Positions 46,499 through 57,980 are shown, numbered from the stretch's first letter. The stretch: DNA of 64,000 bases from Bdellovibrionia bacterium (GCA_030424715.1 JAUHWH010000008.1:1-64000), one strand, 5' to 3'. The notes: a model not told the origin generated them from the letters alone. Made by a program: numbers and translations.

Positions 46499-49400
46499 CT
46501 ATTGCTCAATAAAATCTTCTTCAATGCCAACGTTGTCCTCATCGGAATCAGAAAGAATTCCAGATTCAACAAGCTCAACATTCAAGCCCAAACTCTGTAG
46601 CTCTTTAACAAGAACGTTAAATGACTCCGGAAGCCCTGGCTCAAGAATATTTTCACCTTTTACAATACTCTCATACATTCGCGTTCTTCCTGCGACGTCA
46701 TCCGACTTCACAGTGAGGAACTCTTGCAGAGAATACGCCGCTCCGTAGGCTTCGATGGCCCAAACCTCCATCTCCCCGAGACGCTGACCACCGAACTGGG
46801 CTTTACCACCCAAAGGCTGTTGCGACACAAGCGAGTAAGGACCGATGGAACGGGCGTGAATTTTCTCTTCGACCAAATGGTGAAGTTTCAGCATGTACAT
46901 GATTCCAACAGTCACTGGATTTTCAAAAGCATCACCGGTTCGACCGTCAAAAAGCACCATCTGACCTGAAGTGGGCATATGAGCTTTACGAAGAAGGTCT
47001 TTCACTTCAGACTCTTTCGCTCCATCAAAGACAGGTGAAGCCAAATGCACACCCTTATCGACGGCCTTAATCATCTTTTTCAGTGACTCTTCATCGGCAC
47101 TATCAATTTTTGCTGAGATGTCAGCATCATCGAAGGTGTCCTTCATGGCTTGGCGAGCATTGTCTATGTTCCAGTTGTCCAATTGTTCTTGCAACTGAAC
47201 ACCCAGGTAACGAGCGGCAAGACCCAAATGAATTTCAAGGACCTGACCAATGTTCATACGAGACGGAACCCCCAGCGGGTTCAACACCATGTCTACTGGC
47301 GTTCCATCGGCAAGGTAAGGCATACTCTCAACGGGAAGGATTTTTGAAACAACCCCTTTATTTCCGTGACGACCGGCAAACTTATCACCGACCTGAAGCT
47401 TGCGCTTGATGGCAACATAGACCTTCACCATCTTGATCACACCAGGAGGAAGCTCATCACCCTTGGTCAAGCGATCCACTTTTTCGTCAAAGACAAGCTT
47501 GATCGCATCCAACTGGTTACGGGCCTTATCAACAACGCGAGACACTTGATATTCAATCTCTGATTCCATGGGAACATAGGAGAGGAGTTCAAAAGCGATC
47601 GACTCTAAGTCTTCGGAAGTGATGACCTGACCTTTTTCAAGAAGTTTCTCAGAACCATCTTCGTTAAGAAGAGCACCCGTGGTCTTTTTACCCACGAGAA
47701 TCAATCTTAAGTCTTCAATCGCGTTGTTTTTGATGACGTTTTGTTCAACATCAAAGTCTTTGGCAATTTTCTTTTTCTTTTCTTCGATAATGGACTGCAA
47801 TCGCACGTCACGGTCCACGCCTTCACGACTGTAGACCTGGGCATCAATCACAGTACCGGTGACTCCTGAAGGCACTCGCAATGAGGTGTCCTTCACATCG
47901 CCGGCCTTCTCACCAAAAATCGCTCGCAAAAGTTTTTCTTCCGGAGATAATTGAGTTTCACCTTTTGGAGTGACTTTACCCACCAGAATGTTGCCAGGGC
48001 GAACCTCGGCTCCGATGCGAATCACACCGGATTCATCCAGGTCTTTCAAGGCCTCTTCACCCACGTTGGCAATATCTCGAGAGATTTCTTCTTTACCAAG
48101 CTTGGTGTCTCGAGCGACACACTCAAACTCTTCGACGTGAATCGAAGTGTAGGTGTCATCACGAATCAGACGCTCAGAGATCAGAATAGAATCCTCAAAG
48201 TTGTATCCCATCCAAGGAGTAAACGCGACCAAGATATTTTGCCCGATGGCTAGCTCACCAAACTCAGTGGATGGTCCATCGGCAATAATGTCATGTTTCT
48301 TAACAAGGTCACCTTTAACAACAATTGGTTTTTGGTTGAAACAGGTGTTTTGGTTAGTTCTTTGATATTTCGTCAAATTGTAGATGTCGACGTTGGCACC
48401 CATACCACCGGCTTTCGCCAAGCGACGAACCACAATACGAGAGGCGTCCACTTCTTCAACAATTCCGTCGTTAAGAGCAACCACGGATGTTCCGGAGTCA
48501 CGAGCCACAAGCTTTTCAACGCCAGTCCCCACAAGAGGAGAATGGGATCGCAAGCAAGGCACAGCCTGACGTTGCATGTTCGAGCCCATCAAGGCTCTGT
48601 TCGCATCATCATGCTCAAGAAAGGGAATCAAAGAGGCAGCAATCGAAACCAGCTGACTCGGCGACACGTCCATATAGGTCACTTTTTCAGCGGGGTTGAG
48701 CTGATACTCTCCATTGCAACGAGTGGTGATCTGCTCCTCTTTTAGAGAAACGGCACCTTCTCGAGTGGCCGGCGCGATGTGATGGTCTGTCTCCTGAAGA
48801 GCAGACAAATAGATCACTTCGCCGTCGGTTCCTTGATTTTCAACCTTTACGTAAGGGGTCTCAATAAAGCCATGATTGTTAATTCGGGCATAAGTGGCCA
48901 AAGAGGCGATCAAACCAATGTTCGGTCCCTCTGGAGTTTCGATGGGACAAATACGACCATAATGGGTTGGGTGGACATCTCGAACCTCAAAACCAGCGCG
49001 TGACCGCTCAAGACCGCCTGGGCCTAGGGCCGACAAACGTCTTTTGTGAGTGATCTCAGAAAGAGGGTTGGTTTGATCCATAAACTGAGAAAGCTGTGAC
49101 GAGCCAAAAAACTCTTTCACAACGGCATTGACAGGTTTTGCATTCACAAGGTCGTGCGGCATCATGGTCTCGACATCTTGCAAGCTCATGCGTTCGCGAA
49201 TGGCTCTTTCCATTCGAACCAGACCAATGCGATATTGGTTCTCTAGCAACTCACCCACAGAACGAACCCGTCGGTTCCCCAAGTGATCGATGTCGTCAAC
49301 ATTACCCTTACCGTTTCGAAGGTTCACAAGAGTTCTGGTGACTTCCATGATGTCTTTTTCTGTGAGTGTTCTATGCTCAACAGGGCATTCTTCAAAAGGG

Positions 49401-50665
49401 ATGTTAAAACGGTGGTTGATCTTCAACCGACCGACTTCTGAAAGGTCATAGGTCTCTGGGTCAAAAAAGAGTCTATTGAAGAAATTAGTGGCGGCCTCAA
49501 TCGTTGGTGGTTCACCAGGACGTTGTCTTTTGTATATCTCGATGATGGCTTCTTCTTTGGTGTCAACTTTATCAACAAGCAAAGTGTTTCGAAGATAGGG
49601 ACCAACAGCCATGCCATCAAAAAAGATGAGGTCGATAGTTTTTAACTTCATTGAAGTGACGGCCTCAAGAACTTCGGGAGTCACCTCAGTGTTCGTGTCG
49701 GCAATGATTTCACCAGTGGACTCATTGACGATAGGTGAAGCCACAACTTTACCCATGAGGTCTTCAGCCGTCAGCTTCAGCTCATCGATACCCAATTCTT
49801 TGACTTTCTTAACGGAAGCTCGCGTGATTCGACGTCCGGCGCGCACAACAGCTTCGCCAGTCTTAGGATCAACGATATCGACGATGGCTCGCTGGCCGGC
49901 TACCTTTTCAACATCGAATGGTCGCAAGTACTCGCCATTCTTGCCCACTTTCACAGAGTCGATGTCATGGTAGTATTCTAGAATCTGTTGCGTATCGTAG
50001 CCCAAGGCTTTCAAGACAATGGTCGCAGGCAATTTACGACGACGATCGATTCTTACATAAAGAAGATCCTTTTGATCGAACTCGAAGTCTAGCCAAGAAC
50101 CACGGTAAGGAATCACTCGCGCAGAGTAAATATATTTGCCACTTGTGGACCCTTTACCACTGTCATGATCAAAGAACACGCCAGGCGAACGATGCAATTG
50201 AGAAACCACAACACGCTCGGTTCCGTTGACAATAAAAGAACCATTCTTGGTCATCAAAGGAATTTCACCTAAATAGACTTCTTGTTCTTTAACGTCACGG
50301 ATACTACGAGCATCGGTTTCTTCATCCACGTCAAATACGATGAGGCGAAGGGTTACCTTTACTGGAGAGGCGTAAGTCATCCCACGCTGACGACACTCTT
50401 CGACGTCATACTTGGGGGGCTCTAACACATAGCTGACAAACTCAAGGCTTGATGTATTGTTAAAGTCGCTAATCGGGAATACTGACTTAAAAACGCCATT
50501 CAACCCATCATCACCACGACGATCTGCATCTGTATTTTTTTGAAGAAAGCTCTCATAAGAACTTTTCTGCATTTCAATAAGATTGGGAATATCGATAGCG
50601 ACGTTGTTGAGGGAAAATGATTTCCGTATACGGACATTCGAAGCGGTCACCGGTCTGGTTGCCAT
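46499..50665 (-). CDS. rpoB: RNA polymerase beta subunit
   Basis: At 1388 residues. The rifampicin region has [34 protein letters not shown] (core [13 protein letters not shown]), followed by [46 protein letters not shown] and [15 protein letters not shown] are further landmarks. The wild-type-looking rifampicin region carries the usual His and Ser residues. It lies 196 bases downstream of rplL, with a hairpin in the gap. Confidence 0.98.
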   Translation of the reverse strand: MATRPVTASNVRIRKSFSLNNVAIDIPNLIEMQKSSYESFLQKNTDADRRGDDGLNGVFKSVFPISDFNNTSSLEFVSYVLEPPKYDVEECRQRGMTYASPVKVTLRLIVFDVDEETDARSIRDVKEQEVYLGEIPLMTKNGSFIVNGTERVVVSQLHRSPGVFFDHDSGKGSTSGKYIYSARVIPYRGSWLDFEFDQKDLLYVRIDRRRKLPATIVLKALGYDTQQILEYYHDIDSVKVGKNGEYLRPFDVEKVAGQRAIVDIVDPKTGEAVVRAGRRITRASVKKVKELGIDELKLTAEDLMGKVVASPIVNESTGEIIADTNTEVTPEVLEAVTSMKLKTIDLIFFDGMAVGPYLRNTLLVDKVDTKEEAIIEIYKRQRPGEPPTIEAATNFFNRLFFDPETYDLSEVGRLKINHRFNIPFEECPVEHRTLTEKDIMEVTRTLVNLRNGKGNVDDIDHLGNRRVRSVGELLENQYRIGLVRMERAIRERMSLQDVETMMPHDLVNAKPVNAVVKEFFGSSQLSQFMDQTNPLSEITHKRRLSALGPGGLERSRAGFEVRDVHPTHYGRICPIETPEGPNIGLIASLATYARINNHGFIETPYVKVENQGTDGEVIYLSALQETDHHIAPATREGAVSLKEEQITTRCNGEYQLNPAEKVTYMDVSPSQLVSIAASLIPFLEHDDANRALMGSNMQRQAVPCLRSHSPLVGTGVEKLVARDSGTSVVALNDGIVEEVDASRIVVRRLAKAGGMGANVDIYNLTKYQRTNQNTCFNQKPIVVKGDLVKKHDIIADGPSTEFGELAIGQNILVAFTPWMGYNFEDSILISERLIRDDTYTSIHVEEFECVARDTKLGKEEISRDIANVGEEALKDLDESGVIRIGAEVRPGNILVGKVTPKGETQLSPEEKLLRAIFGEKAGDVKDTSLRVPSGVTGTVIDAQVYSREGVDRDVRLQSIIEEKKKKIAKDFDVEQNVIKNNAIEDLRLILVGKKTTGALLNEDGSEKLLEKGQVITSEDLESIAFELLSYVPMESEIEYQVSRVVDKARNQLDAIKLVFDEKVDRLTKGDELPPGVIKMVKVYVAIKRKLQVGDKFAGRHGNKGVVSKILPVESMPYLADGTPVDMVLNPLGVPSRMNIGQVLEIHLGLAARYLGVQLQEQLDNWNIDNARQAMKDTFDDADISAKIDSADEESLKKMIKAVDKGVHLASPVFDGAKESEVKDLLRKAHMPTSGQMVLFDGRTGDAFENPVTVGIMYMLKLHHLVEEKIHARSIGPYSLVSQQPLGGKAQFGGQRLGEMEVWAIEAYGAAYSLQEFLTVKSDDVAGRTRMYESIVKGENILEPGLPESFNVLVKELQSLGLNVELVESGILSDSDEDNVGIEEDFIEQ

Positions 50666-50804
50666 TCGTTCTCCTTAGTATCTGACCCCAGCCGTCCCTC
50701 GTGCATCCCAGCACTTCACGAACTTTTGAGCCAACAGTTTTAAGACAAAGGTCCTCTGCGCATTAGCACCCGTGTCTTTTCAGCAATTTATCTACAAACA
50801 CCTA

Positions 50805-50831
50805 AAGGGAAGACCGATGGCCTTCCCTTCA
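50805..50831 (-). other. Hairpin between rplL and rpoB (possible attenuator)
   Basis: On the minus strand AAGGGAAG and CTTCCCTT form a perfect 8-base stem with a 9-base loop. Only a short T run follows (TTTAGG). It lies about 35 bases after rplL, the place where E. coli has an attenuator that lowers rpoBC transcription relative to rplJL. Confidence 0.65.
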
Positions 50832-50861
50832 TATTCACTTATTTTCAGTTAAGCCGTAGTT

Positions 50862-51239
50862 TTACTTAACTTCAACTTTAGCACCAGCTTTTTCTAGGGC
50901 TTCCTTGATTTTATCAGCTTCTTCTTTAGGAACGCCTTCTTTAACTGGCTTTGGGGCACCTTCAACGAGGTCTTTGGCTTCTTTCAAACCAAGGCCTGTG
51001 ATTGTACGAACCTCTTTAATAACATTGATCTTCTTGTCACCAGCAGCAGCAAGGATCACGTCAAATTCGGTTTTTTCTTCTGCAGCAGCACCACCAGCAG
51101 CAGCACCACCAGCAGCCACAGCTACAGGTGCAGCAGCAGAAACGCCCCACTTCTCTTCTAACTCGGTTACAAGACCAGCAATTTCCATTACTGACATGTT
51201 TGATAGAAAATCGATTACTTCATCTTTATTTAAAGCCAT
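50862..51239 (-). CDS. rplL: 50S ribosomal protein L7/L12
   Basis: At 125 residues. The N-terminal helical dimerisation domain ([25 protein letters not shown]) is followed by an Ala/Gly-rich hinge ([19 protein letters not shown]). The C-terminal domain ([33 protein letters not shown]) binds translation factors. It forms the stalk with L10. It starts 45 bases after rplJ. Confidence 0.98.
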   Translation of the reverse strand: MALNKDEVIDFLSNMSVMEIAGLVTELEEKWGVSAAAPVAVAAGGAAAGGAAAEEKTEFDVILAAAGDKKINVIKEVRTITGLGLKEAKDLVEGAPKPVKEGVPKEEADKIKEALEKAGAKVEVK

Positions 51240-51284
51240 TTTATTACTCCGTTTTTTTTCAAAAAATATTAGTTAAAGTTAAAT

Positions 51285-51812
51285 TTATTCGCCTTTTGAA
51301 TCTTTATAGGCATTCATGACATTGAGAAAACCACTTGGCACCGCATTCATGACGCGCACCGCACTGGTTGCAGGGGCCATAAAGACACTGAGTAGTTTTG
51401 CTCGCAACTCATCTTTACCTGGTAATGTCGCAAGATATTTAATCTTGTCGGCATCAAGCTTCTGCCCTTCCATCACACCCGTTTTGAGCTTAAGAGCTTC
51501 CACATCTTTACTGAACTCAGCAAGAGCTTTGGCTGATGCACTGGCATCGTCATAAGCAAAAACAAAGGCGTTCGTACCGACAAACTCTCCGTCTAAAGCG
51601 GCATCAGAATCGGGATGATCCTTCAACGCCAGCTTAGCAAGAGTGTTCCGAACCACTTTCATCTCAGAATCAACCCGATGGAGATTTTTACGCAAGTTTG
51701 TGACCTGCTCAACATCCATCCCATTGAAATCGACAAGGAAAGTGGCTTTAGCACGGGAAAGGTTACCGGAAAGTGCGCTGATTCGCTCCGCTTTTTGCGC
51801 GCGTGTTAGCAT
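51285..51812 (-). CDS. rplJ: 50S ribosomal protein L10
   Basis: About 175 residues, starting MLTRAQKAERISALSG. I choose ATG 51812 because AGGAGG lies seven bases upstream; another ATG six bases further upstream is too close to that site. NLRKNLHRVDSEMKVVRNTLAKLAL and the C-terminal helix that carries the L7/L12 dimers are visible. It is probably autoregulated through the leader at 51830-51965. Confidence 0.95.
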   Translation of the reverse strand: MLTRAQKAERISALSGNLSRAKATFLVDFNGMDVEQVTNLRKNLHRVDSEMKVVRNTLAKLALKDHPDSDAALDGEFVGTNAFVFAYDDASASAKALAEFSKDVEALKLKTGVMEGQKLDADKIKYLATLPGKDELRAKLLSVFMAPATSAVRVMNAVPSGFLNVMNAYKDSKGE

Positions 51813-51829
51813 AAACATTCCTCCTTTCA

Positions 51830-51965
51830 TTCCATTTAAGGCGATTCAGAATTTTGATGGAGGCACCAAGGCTTAAAGCCCCAGCTTTTTCCAACAATCT
51901 CAATCGGTGAGTTTTAAACCTCCAAATGAGGTACCGACAGTCTTCGATCGCGTTTAATCCATTGA
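51830..51965 (-). ncRNA. L10 leader (autoregulatory mRNA structure)
   Basis: Between rplA and rplJ the minus strand contains GAAGACTGTCGGTACC (51931-51946), close to the conserved GAAGAC...GGT element of bacterial L10 leaders, with a following stem-loop GGCTTTAAGCC. In relatives L10(L12)4 binds here to shut off its own synthesis. The boundaries are approximate. Confidence 0.65.
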
Positions 51966-52005
51966 GTCCCACCTAGCAAGAGATGGGATACAAAAGAGTA
52001 AACTC

Positions 52006-52710
52006 TTATTTTAACGCCGACTGAGCGCTTGAAACATCAACACCCACTCCTGGACCCATGGTCGAAGAGACATCGATTTTTCTTAAGTAAACACCCTTGC
52101 TTGAAGACGGCTTGGCTTTTGACAAGGCGTGAAGAAGACTTAAGAAGTTCTCTTGTAGCTTCTCAGCACCCATTGATTTTTTACCAATCCCAGCGTGGAC
52201 AATTCCGGCTTTCTCAACACGAAAGGAACACTTTCCTTTCTTCTCGGCCGTCACAGCGTCAGCAACATTCATTGTGACCGTACCCACCTTAGGGTTCGGC
52301 ATGAGGCCTCTTGGTCCCAAAACCTTAGCCACCTTAGAAACTGTTGCCATCATGTCGGGAGTGGCAATGGCTTTATCGAAGTCCAACCAACCACCTTTGA
52401 TTTTTTCGACAAGATCATCAGCACCCACAAAGTCAGCCCCAGCTTCTGTAGCTTCTTTTTCTTTTGGGCCTCTTGCAAAAACAAGCACCTTGACGTCTTT
52501 GCCAACACCATTGGGTAGAGAAACAGAGCCTCTCACCTGCTGATCACTCTGTTTAGGGTCAACACCCAAACGAATGGATACATCTACGTTTTCGTCGAAC
52601 TTTGTGGTCGCCGTATCAGTCACAAGCTTAAAGGCCTCAGTGACATTGTACTTTGCCGTTCGATCTACTTTTTCTTTATTCGCTTTAACTCTTTTAGATA
52701 ACTTTGCCAT
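52006..52710 (-). CDS. rplA: 50S ribosomal protein L1
   Basis: At 234 residues. [43 protein letters not shown] (core [11 protein letters not shown]), [20 protein letters not shown] and the C-terminal [10 protein letters not shown] are landmarks. It forms the L1 stalk that handles E-site tRNA, and represses rplKA translation in E. coli. It lies 11 bases after rplK. Confidence 0.97.
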   Translation of the reverse strand: MAKLSKRVKANKEKVDRTAKYNVTEAFKLVTDTATTKFDENVDVSIRLGVDPKQSDQQVRGSVSLPNGVGKDVKVLVFARGPKEKEATEAGADFVGADDLVEKIKGGWLDFDKAIATPDMMATVSKVAKVLGPRGLMPNPKVGTVTMNVADAVTAEKKGKCSFRVEKAGIVHAGIGKKSMGAEKLQENFLSLLHALSKAKPSSSKGVYLRKIDVSSTMGPGVGVDVSSAQSALK

Positions 52711-52721
52711 TTTACTTTCCC

Positions 52722-53147
52722 TTAACCGACGACTTCAACGCCCATGCTTACACAGGTACCAACCACTTGATTCACAGCACTTTCAACCGTTACGCAATTT
52801 AGGTCAGGAAGTTTTGTTTCAGCAATCTTGCGAACCTCTGCCATCTTAATTTTTGCCACTTTGTCTTTTTGAGGCATCTTTGAACCACTTTTCAAATTAC
52901 AGGCCTCTTTGATCATGACCGAAGTGGGTGGTGTTTTCGTGATAAAAGTGAATGAACGATCCTGATAAACAGTGATCACTACAGGAATAATCGTGTTTCC
53001 GGCTTTTTGCGTTTTCGCGTTAAATTGCTTACAAAAATCCATGATATTCACACCGTGCTGCCCGAGAGCCGGCCCAACAGGTGGAGCTGGATTCGCTTTT
53101 CCAGCAGGAATTTGCAACTTAATCATTCCGGTGACTTTTTTAGCCAT
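52722..53147 (-). CDS. rplK: 50S ribosomal protein L11
   Basis: At 141 residues. [35 protein letters not shown] (core [13 protein letters not shown]) and [12 protein letters not shown] are landmarks, as is the proline-rich thiostrepton-binding N-terminus. It lies at the GTPase-associated centre. In other genomes nusG is immediately upstream; here a galE/SGNH pair lies between. Confidence 0.97.
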   Translation of the reverse strand: MAKKVTGMIKLQIPAGKANPAPPVGPALGQHGVNIMDFCKQFNAKTQKAGNTIIPVVITVYQDRSFTFITKTPPTSVMIKEACNLKSGSKMPQKDKVAKIKMAEVRKIAETKLPDLNCVTVESAVNQVVGTCVSMGVEVVG

Positions 53148-53392
53148 TTTAGAACTCCAATTTTTGTCGACAATGAAATGACCGATATAGTCGATAAAGA
53201 CACGCCAAGCAAGGACAATTGGGGAATTTTGTTATGTTTTTCTCATGCTTTAAAGAATGTCAACGGGACAACCCCATCAACCCCAAAATAAACCCAACAA
53301 TATTGCCATAACTCTTTAATAATATTTAAATATAAAGGTTTTCAGGCCCGGGCAAGAGCTCATGGGCCAAAAGCCGACAAAGGAGCCCTGTA

Positions 53393-54379
53393 TTGGCCCA
53401 TATTCTCGTCACCGGTGGCGCCGGGTACATTGGCAGTCACGTCTGCAAAGCCCTCTGGGAGTCAGGTCACACCCCCATAACCCTGGACAACCTGGAGAGA
53501 GGACACTGTGAGGCCGTCAAATGGGGGCCTTTTATCTTTGGGGACATTCGCAACTTTGATGCCGTGGTTCAAGAGGTGGCGACACACCCCATCGCGGCCG
53601 TTATCCATCTGGCAGCCTACGCCTACATCAAAGAGTCCACCGAAAAGCCGAATCTCTATTTCGAAAACAATGTCACAGGAAGCATTCTTCTTTTCGAAGC
53701 CCTGAGAGCTCTTGGTCTAAAAAAGGTGGTGTTTTCCAGCACATGCGCGACTTATGGTCACGCCCTCGAAGACAAGATTTCAGAAAGTCATCCCCAAAAT
53801 CCAATCAACCCCTACGGCCTCTCCAAGCTCATGGTTGAAGAAATACTCACTCAGTATCAACAACACTACGGGTTTGATGTGATTGGCTTGCGCTATTTTA
53901 ACGCGGCAGGAGCCGATCCCGGTGGTGAAATCGGAGAGTCCCATGACCCCGAACCCCACATTCTACCCAACCTCATCACCGCGAGCCTTCTCGGCCAACC
54001 GGTGGCGATTTTTGGAAGGGATTACCCGACCCACGATGGAACCTGTGTGCGCGACTTTATTCACGTCAGCGACCTGGCCGACGCCCACGTGGCCGCAGTT
54101 GAAAAATTACTTGCCTCCCGGCCCCAGCACACCTTTTACAATATCGGGAACGCCAGAGGGCACTCGTTGCTCGAGCTTGCCAAAGAGGTCGAGGCACAAA
54201 CTCAAAAACCCCTGCAGCTCGTGTTCGAAAAGCGTCGCCACGGCGACCCGGCCTCGCTGGTCTGCGCCAGTGATCGTTTTCAAGCCGAATTTGAATGGAC
54301 CCCTAAGCGCTCTGAATTGAATTACATCGTCTCCACCGCCTTGAACTGGCATCGTAAGGAAAAATCGCCTCATGCTTAA
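53393..54379 (+). CDS. galE: UDP-glucose 4-epimerase
   Basis: A 328-residue extended short-chain dehydrogenase. The NAD motif is LVTGGAGYIGSHV (G-x2-G-x2-G), the catalytic Ser is in FSSTCATYG and Y-x3-K is YGLSK, followed by GLRYFNAAGADPGG, which is GalE-specific. The start is TTG 53393 with AGGAG seven bases upstream; no ATG is nearby. It interconverts UDP-glucose and UDP-galactose (or their N-acetyl forms) for surface glycans. It overlaps the SGNH gene by 8 bases and lies opposite to the flanking ribosomal genes. Confidence 0.92.
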   Translation: MAHILVTGGAGYIGSHVCKALWESGHTPITLDNLERGHCEAVKWGPFIFGDIRNFDAVVQEVATHPIAAVIHLAAYAYIKESTEKPNLYFENNVTGSILLFEALRALGLKKVVFSSTCATYGHALEDKISESHPQNPINPYGLSKLMVEEILTQYQQHYGFDVIGLRYFNAAGADPGGEIGESHDPEPHILPNLITASLLGQPVAIFGRDYPTHDGTCVRDFIHVSDLADAHVAAVEKLLASRPQHTFYNIGNARGHSLLELAKEVEAQTQKPLQLVFEKRRHGDPASLVCASDRFQAEFEWTPKRSELNYIVSTALNWHRKEKSPHA

Positions 54380-55541
54380 ATCTGCAATTTCATTGGTGAT
54401 GCTGATTTTCTGCTCCGCTGTTTCACTAGAGGTCGGATCTTTTCTACTCATTCAGCACAACCAGCTGGCGCCCCAAGGAACCCTTGCTAGTTACAGAGAA
54501 ACAGCATCAGAGCATCCTGGCGCAGCTAAGGATGTGCCCGCCAATCCGATTGCTGATTTAAAGAAAGCTCACCACGCCTTTGGCTTCACCTTTCACATCG
54601 GAAACAATCACGGGTTCATTGACCCAGTCAGCTTTCCCTATCGAAAAAAAGACAATGAACTGGTCATTGGCATATTTGGAGGCTCTACGGCAATGCACTG
54701 GGCGGAGTGGCTGCAAGACTCGGGATATTTTCAAAAAGCCTTTAATAAAAAAATTAGAGTGCTCAACATGGCTCTCTCTGGAATGAAGCAACCTCAGCAA
54801 TATGCCGTGGCTAGTCGATTCATTGAGACCGTAGATATTGCCTTGTTCTACGATGGCTGGAACGAAGTCGTAATGAGACAGTGCCCCAGAGACCCCGAAC
54901 TCCCTGCACATTTCGAATTTCTAACTAATCCCACCCTATCAGAGCCCCTTGAGACGCTCCGATTTAAAACAAAATTACTCAGGGTTGCCTCTGGCAACCT
55001 GCATGACTCGTGGCTTGGCAGGAGCCAATTCATTTTTTTGTTGTGGAACCAGTTTCGGACTCAAACCCTCAAGGACATTCAACAACTAAAAATACAAATC
55101 GAGCAAGTAAGCCAAAATGAAAAAAACTTTCCAGAATGCCAAGGTGATCCTGCTCGAACTGCCTTCGACGTCTGAGTCAAATACACCAAACTATCGAAAA
55201 GCATTGCAGACTATCATGGAGTTAAAATGCTGCACTTATATCAAGCCAATCCCTATCTGACTGGAGCGAAACCCCTTAGTAAAAGAGAAAAAAAAATCGT
55301 CGACTGGGAAGAGATGACGGACCTCCGCCCGAACAGTATCGGCACAAGCAGCAAACAGTTTCGAAACTTATACAAGCAGCAAGGCTGGCCCTTTAGCCAC
55401 GACCTAGCAATGCTGTTCGAAAGGACCACAGAAATTACCTACATCGACCCCAACACCCATCTCAACGCAAGAGGATTCCAACTGCTCTCGACAAGAGTGG
55501 CCGAAATCCTAAGGAATACCGAAGTGGTTAACAAAAATTGA
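54372..55541 (+). pseudogene. SGNH-hydrolase-fold envelope protein, interrupted by an in-frame TGA
   Basis: One frame runs from ATG 54372 to TAG/TGA-ending 55541 with a single TGA at 55173-55175. Residues 1-25 form a signal peptide or membrane anchor. IGIFGGSTAMHW (about 100) holds the nucleophile serine, ALFYDGWNEV (about 157) the next SGNH block, and THLNARGFQLL near the end the catalytic His. The His lies beyond the TGA. Around the stop the frame reads FDV(stop)VKYTKLSKSI, where related proteins have Trp, so TGG to TGA is likely. Downstream YQANPYLTGAKPLS also fits. It is probably a nonsense mutation in a former O-acetyl esterase-like gene. Confidence 0.7.
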
Positions 55542-55559
55542 GGGAACTGCCCCGCAAAA

Positions 55560-55600
55560 GAGGTCGCTCCCTTGGGCTAGACAGAGGAGCGAGGTCCCTC
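55560..55600. other. Hairpin between the SGNH pseudogene and nusG
   Basis: TCGCTCC (55564-55570) and GGAGCGA (55586-55592) form a perfect 7-base stem. Read on the minus strand it is followed by CCTCTTTTG, so it could be a weak terminator of the secE-nusG unit. On the plus strand it could end galE-SGNH transcripts. Confidence 0.45.
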
Positions 55601-55628
55601 ATGTCAAGAGCGGCGCTAAAAAGTGTTT

Positions 55629-56162
55629 TTAGTTTTTCTCGACCTGGATAAAGTCCAACTCCACAGGAGTGGGACGGCCGAAAATAGAAACAGAAACCTT
55701 TACCTTGGCCTTCTCATCGTTGATCTCTTCAACCGTTCCATTAAAATTGGCAAAAGGACCATCAATGACAGTGACTGACTCGCCCACTTCAAAAGAAATA
55801 TGGGGCCGTGCTTTTTCTGTGCCCTCAACCATCTGCTTGGTCACTTTCTCGACCTCGTGGGGAGGAACCGGCTGAGGCTTCTGGCCACCGATGAAACCAG
55901 TCACTTTCGCTGCCGACTTCACTAAATGCCAAGTGGTATCGCTCATAACCATGTTTACAAAAATATAACCGGGGAAAAATTTTCTGGCGCGAGTTTGTTT
56001 TTTGCCTTTGATTAGCTGAACCACATTTTCAGAGGGAACCAGAATATCTCCAAATTGATCTTGCATATTCTTGGTGTTGATACGCTCTTCGATCGCCGTT
56101 TTAGCGACGTTTTCGCAACTGGTTTGAGTGTTTACAATGTACCATTTCTTTTCATTGTCCAC
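55629..56162 (-). CDS. nusG: Transcription elongation/antitermination factor NusG
   Basis: At 177 residues. The NGN domain ([40 protein letters not shown] with core PGYIFV) is followed by the KOW domain [24 protein letters not shown]. It couples RNA polymerase with Rho or the ribosome. It lies 11 bases after secE, the usual order. rplK should follow but is 2.5 kb away because of the inserted plus-strand genes. Confidence 0.97.
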   Translation of the reverse strand: MDNEKKWYIVNTQTSCENVAKTAIEERINTKNMQDQFGDILVPSENVVQLIKGKKQTRARKFFPGYIFVNMVMSDTTWHLVKSAAKVTGFIGGQKPQPVPPHEVEKVTKQMVEGTEKARPHISFEVGESVTVIDGPFANFNGTVEEINDEKAKVKVSVSIFGRPTPVELDFIQVEKN

Positions 56163-56173
56163 GCGGATACTCC

Positions 56174-56557
56174 TTAGCTCATCTCAATAATGAATTGAAT
56201 GACTTGACTGGAAAACATGTCGAAAAGACCGAGGATTATTCCAGAGAGAATCATGAAAAAACAAACAAAGATTGTCATCGCTGTGGTGTCTTTCTTAGAA
56301 GGCCAAACCACTTTACTAACTTCAACAATGACTTCTTGAGCCCAGGTGCGTACTTTCTTAGAGGTGCTCACATAAACAAAAAATAGAAATCCAAAAACAA
56401 CAGGCATACCGTAGGTTACAAAATCACCGTCAGCGATTCGCGCGTATGTCCCCCAAGAAACAGAAAGAAGGGCATTCATCACCTGCACAGTGTAACCCAC
56501 CATAAAGGCACCACATACGAAACTAACCATCATGATCTTATTAATTGTCTTTTCCAT
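56174..56557 (-). CDS. secE: Preprotein translocase subunit SecE
   Basis: At 127 residues, with three hydrophobic segments as in the E. coli long form (two extra helices before the core). [24 protein letters not shown] is the amphipathic helix and SecE signature, followed by the last membrane helix. It clamps SecY in the inner membrane. It lies about 75 bases after the tRNA-Trp gene and 11 before nusG. Confidence 0.93.
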   Translation of the reverse strand: MEKTINKIMMVSFVCGAFMVGYTVQVMNALLSVSWGTYARIADGDFVTYGMPVVFGFLFFVYVSTSKKVRTWAQEVIVEVSKVVWPSKKDTTAMTIFVCFFMILSGIILGLFDMFSSQVIQFIIEMS

Positions 56558-56633
56558 AACCTCTTCTTTATAAGTTCACTTCTCATGGACAAAACTAGTT
56601 TTCGCCGCAAAAAATGGTCTTTTTAATCAAAAA

Positions 56634-56709
56634 TGGCAGGGCAGGAGGGACTCGAACCCCCAACCAACGGATTTGGAGTCCGTTACTCTACCAATTGAGC
56701 CACTACCCT
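56634..56709 (-). tRNA. trnW: tRNA-Trp (anticodon CCA)
   Basis: A 76-base cloverleaf with acceptor AGGGTAG/CTGCCCT, D-arm GGCTCAATTGGTAGAG, anticodon loop CTCCAAA within GGA...TCC, and T-arm GGGGGTTCGAGTCCCTC. CCA is encoded. It lies between the tuf terminator and secE. Confidence 0.95.
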
Positions 56710-56732
56710 ATTGCCAGACCTATTTTCATAAC

Positions 56733-56763
56733 AAAAAAAGGCCCCCATGACTAGAGGCCTTTT
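56733..56763 (-). terminator. Rho-independent terminator after tuf
   Basis: On the minus strand AAAGGCCTC and a G-rich half GGGGGCCTTT form a strong stem followed by seven T residues. It lies about 27 bases after the tuf stop and before tRNA-Trp, so transcription of tRNA-Trp-secE-nusG needs read-through or a separate promoter that I could not find. Confidence 0.85.
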
Positions 56764-56789
56764 CAAATTTGTTTTGTAATTAGTATAAA

Positions 56790-57980
56790 TTACTCAACAA
56801 TCTCGGTAACAACACCGGCACCCACAGTACGACCACCTTCACGGATGGCGAACTTAAGGCCCTTCTCCATGGCGATTGGGCAGATTAGCTCAACGCTCAT
56901 TTCGATTTGGTCACCAGGCATAACCATTTCAGTTCCCTCTTTCAAAGAACAAACACCGGTTACATCTGTTGTTCTGAAGTAGAACTGAGGACGGTAGTTG
57001 GTAAAGAATGGAGTGTGACGTCCACCTTCTTCTTTAGTCAGAATATAAGACTCACAGACGAATTTGGCGTGAGGAGTGATGGTTCCTGGTTTCGCAAGAA
57101 CTTGACCACGCTCCACATCTTCTTTTTTAGTACCACGAAGCAAGCAACCCGCGTTGTCTCCTGCCATACCTTCATCAAGAAGCTTACGGAACATTTCAAT
57201 ACCAGTCACAGTGGTTTTAGTGGTTGGACGAATTCCAACGATTTCAATCTCTTCACCCACTTTAACAATTCCACGCTCGATACGGCCGGTAACAACAGTA
57301 CCACGACCAGAGATTGAGAATACGTCCTCAATCGGCATCAAGAAGGTTTTGTCCACATCGCGCTCCGGCTCAGGAACAGTAGCGTCGACAGCTTCCATTA
57401 ACTTCATAATGGCTTCAACACCCATAGGGCCTGTGTCGCCTTCAAGAGCTTTAAGAGCCGAGCCACGGACGATTGGAATATCATCACCAGGGAATTCGTA
57501 CTTGCTAAGAAGTTCACGAATCTCAAGCTCAACCAACTCAAGAAGTTCTTCATCGTCCACCTGATCACATTTGTTTAAGAAAACAACGAGAGCAGGAACA
57601 CCCACCTGACGAGCCAAAAGGATGTGCTCGCGAGTTTGAGGCATAGGACCATCAGCAGCAGAAACAACAAGGATTCCACCATCCATCTGGGCCGCACCAG
57701 TGATCATGTTTTTCACATAATCGGCATGTCCGGGGCAATCAACGTGAGCATAGTGACGACCTTCGGTCTCGTACTCAACGTGCGCCGTAGAGATTGTGAT
57801 ACCACGCTCTCTCTCTTCAGGAGCTTTATCGATGTCGGCATAGTCCATCCCGGTTCCACCGAATTTTTCAGCCATAGTCTTTGTAATGGCAGCTGTCAGT
57901 GTTGTTTTACCATGATCAACGTGGCCAACAGTACCGATGTTCACATGGGGTTTCCCTCTATCAAATTTCTCTTTAGCCAT
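56790..57980 (-). CDS. tuf: Elongation factor Tu
   Basis: At 396 residues. [18 protein letters not shown] (P-loop), [13 protein letters not shown] (switch I), [13 protein letters not shown] (switch II with the catalytic His84) and [13 protein letters not shown] (NKCD) are all canonical. It delivers aminoacyl-tRNA to the ribosome. GGAGG sits seven bases upstream of ATG 57980. Only this copy is in the window. Confidence 0.98.
   Translation of the reverse strand: MAKEKFDRGKPHVNIGTVGHVDHGKTTLTAAITKTMAEKFGGTGMDYADIDKAPEERERGITISTAHVEYETEGRHYAHVDCPGHADYVKNMITGAAQMDGGILVVSAADGPMPQTREHILLARQVGVPALVVFLNKCDQVDDEELLELVELEIRELLSKYEFPGDDIPIVRGSALKALEGDTGPMGVEAIMKLMEAVDATVPEPERDVDKTFLMPIEDVFSISGRGTVVTGRIERGIVKVGEEIEIVGIRPTTKTTVTGIEMFRKLLDEGMAGDNAGCLLRGTKKEDVERGQVLAKPGTITPHAKFVCESYILTKEEGGRHTPFFTNYRPQFYFRTTDVTGVCSLKEGTEMVMPGDQIEMSVELICPIAMEKGLKFAIREGGRTVGAGVVTEIVE

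Noticed and set aside
53231-53263. rplK promoter (TTGACA and CATAAC)
   Set aside because: The -35 is perfect, but the spacing to the only -10-like word is 21 bases, too long for a confident call.
55173-55175. Selenocysteine at the TGA in the SGNH gene
   Set aside because: No SECIS-like hairpin follows the TGA, and related proteins have Trp, not Cys, at such a position.
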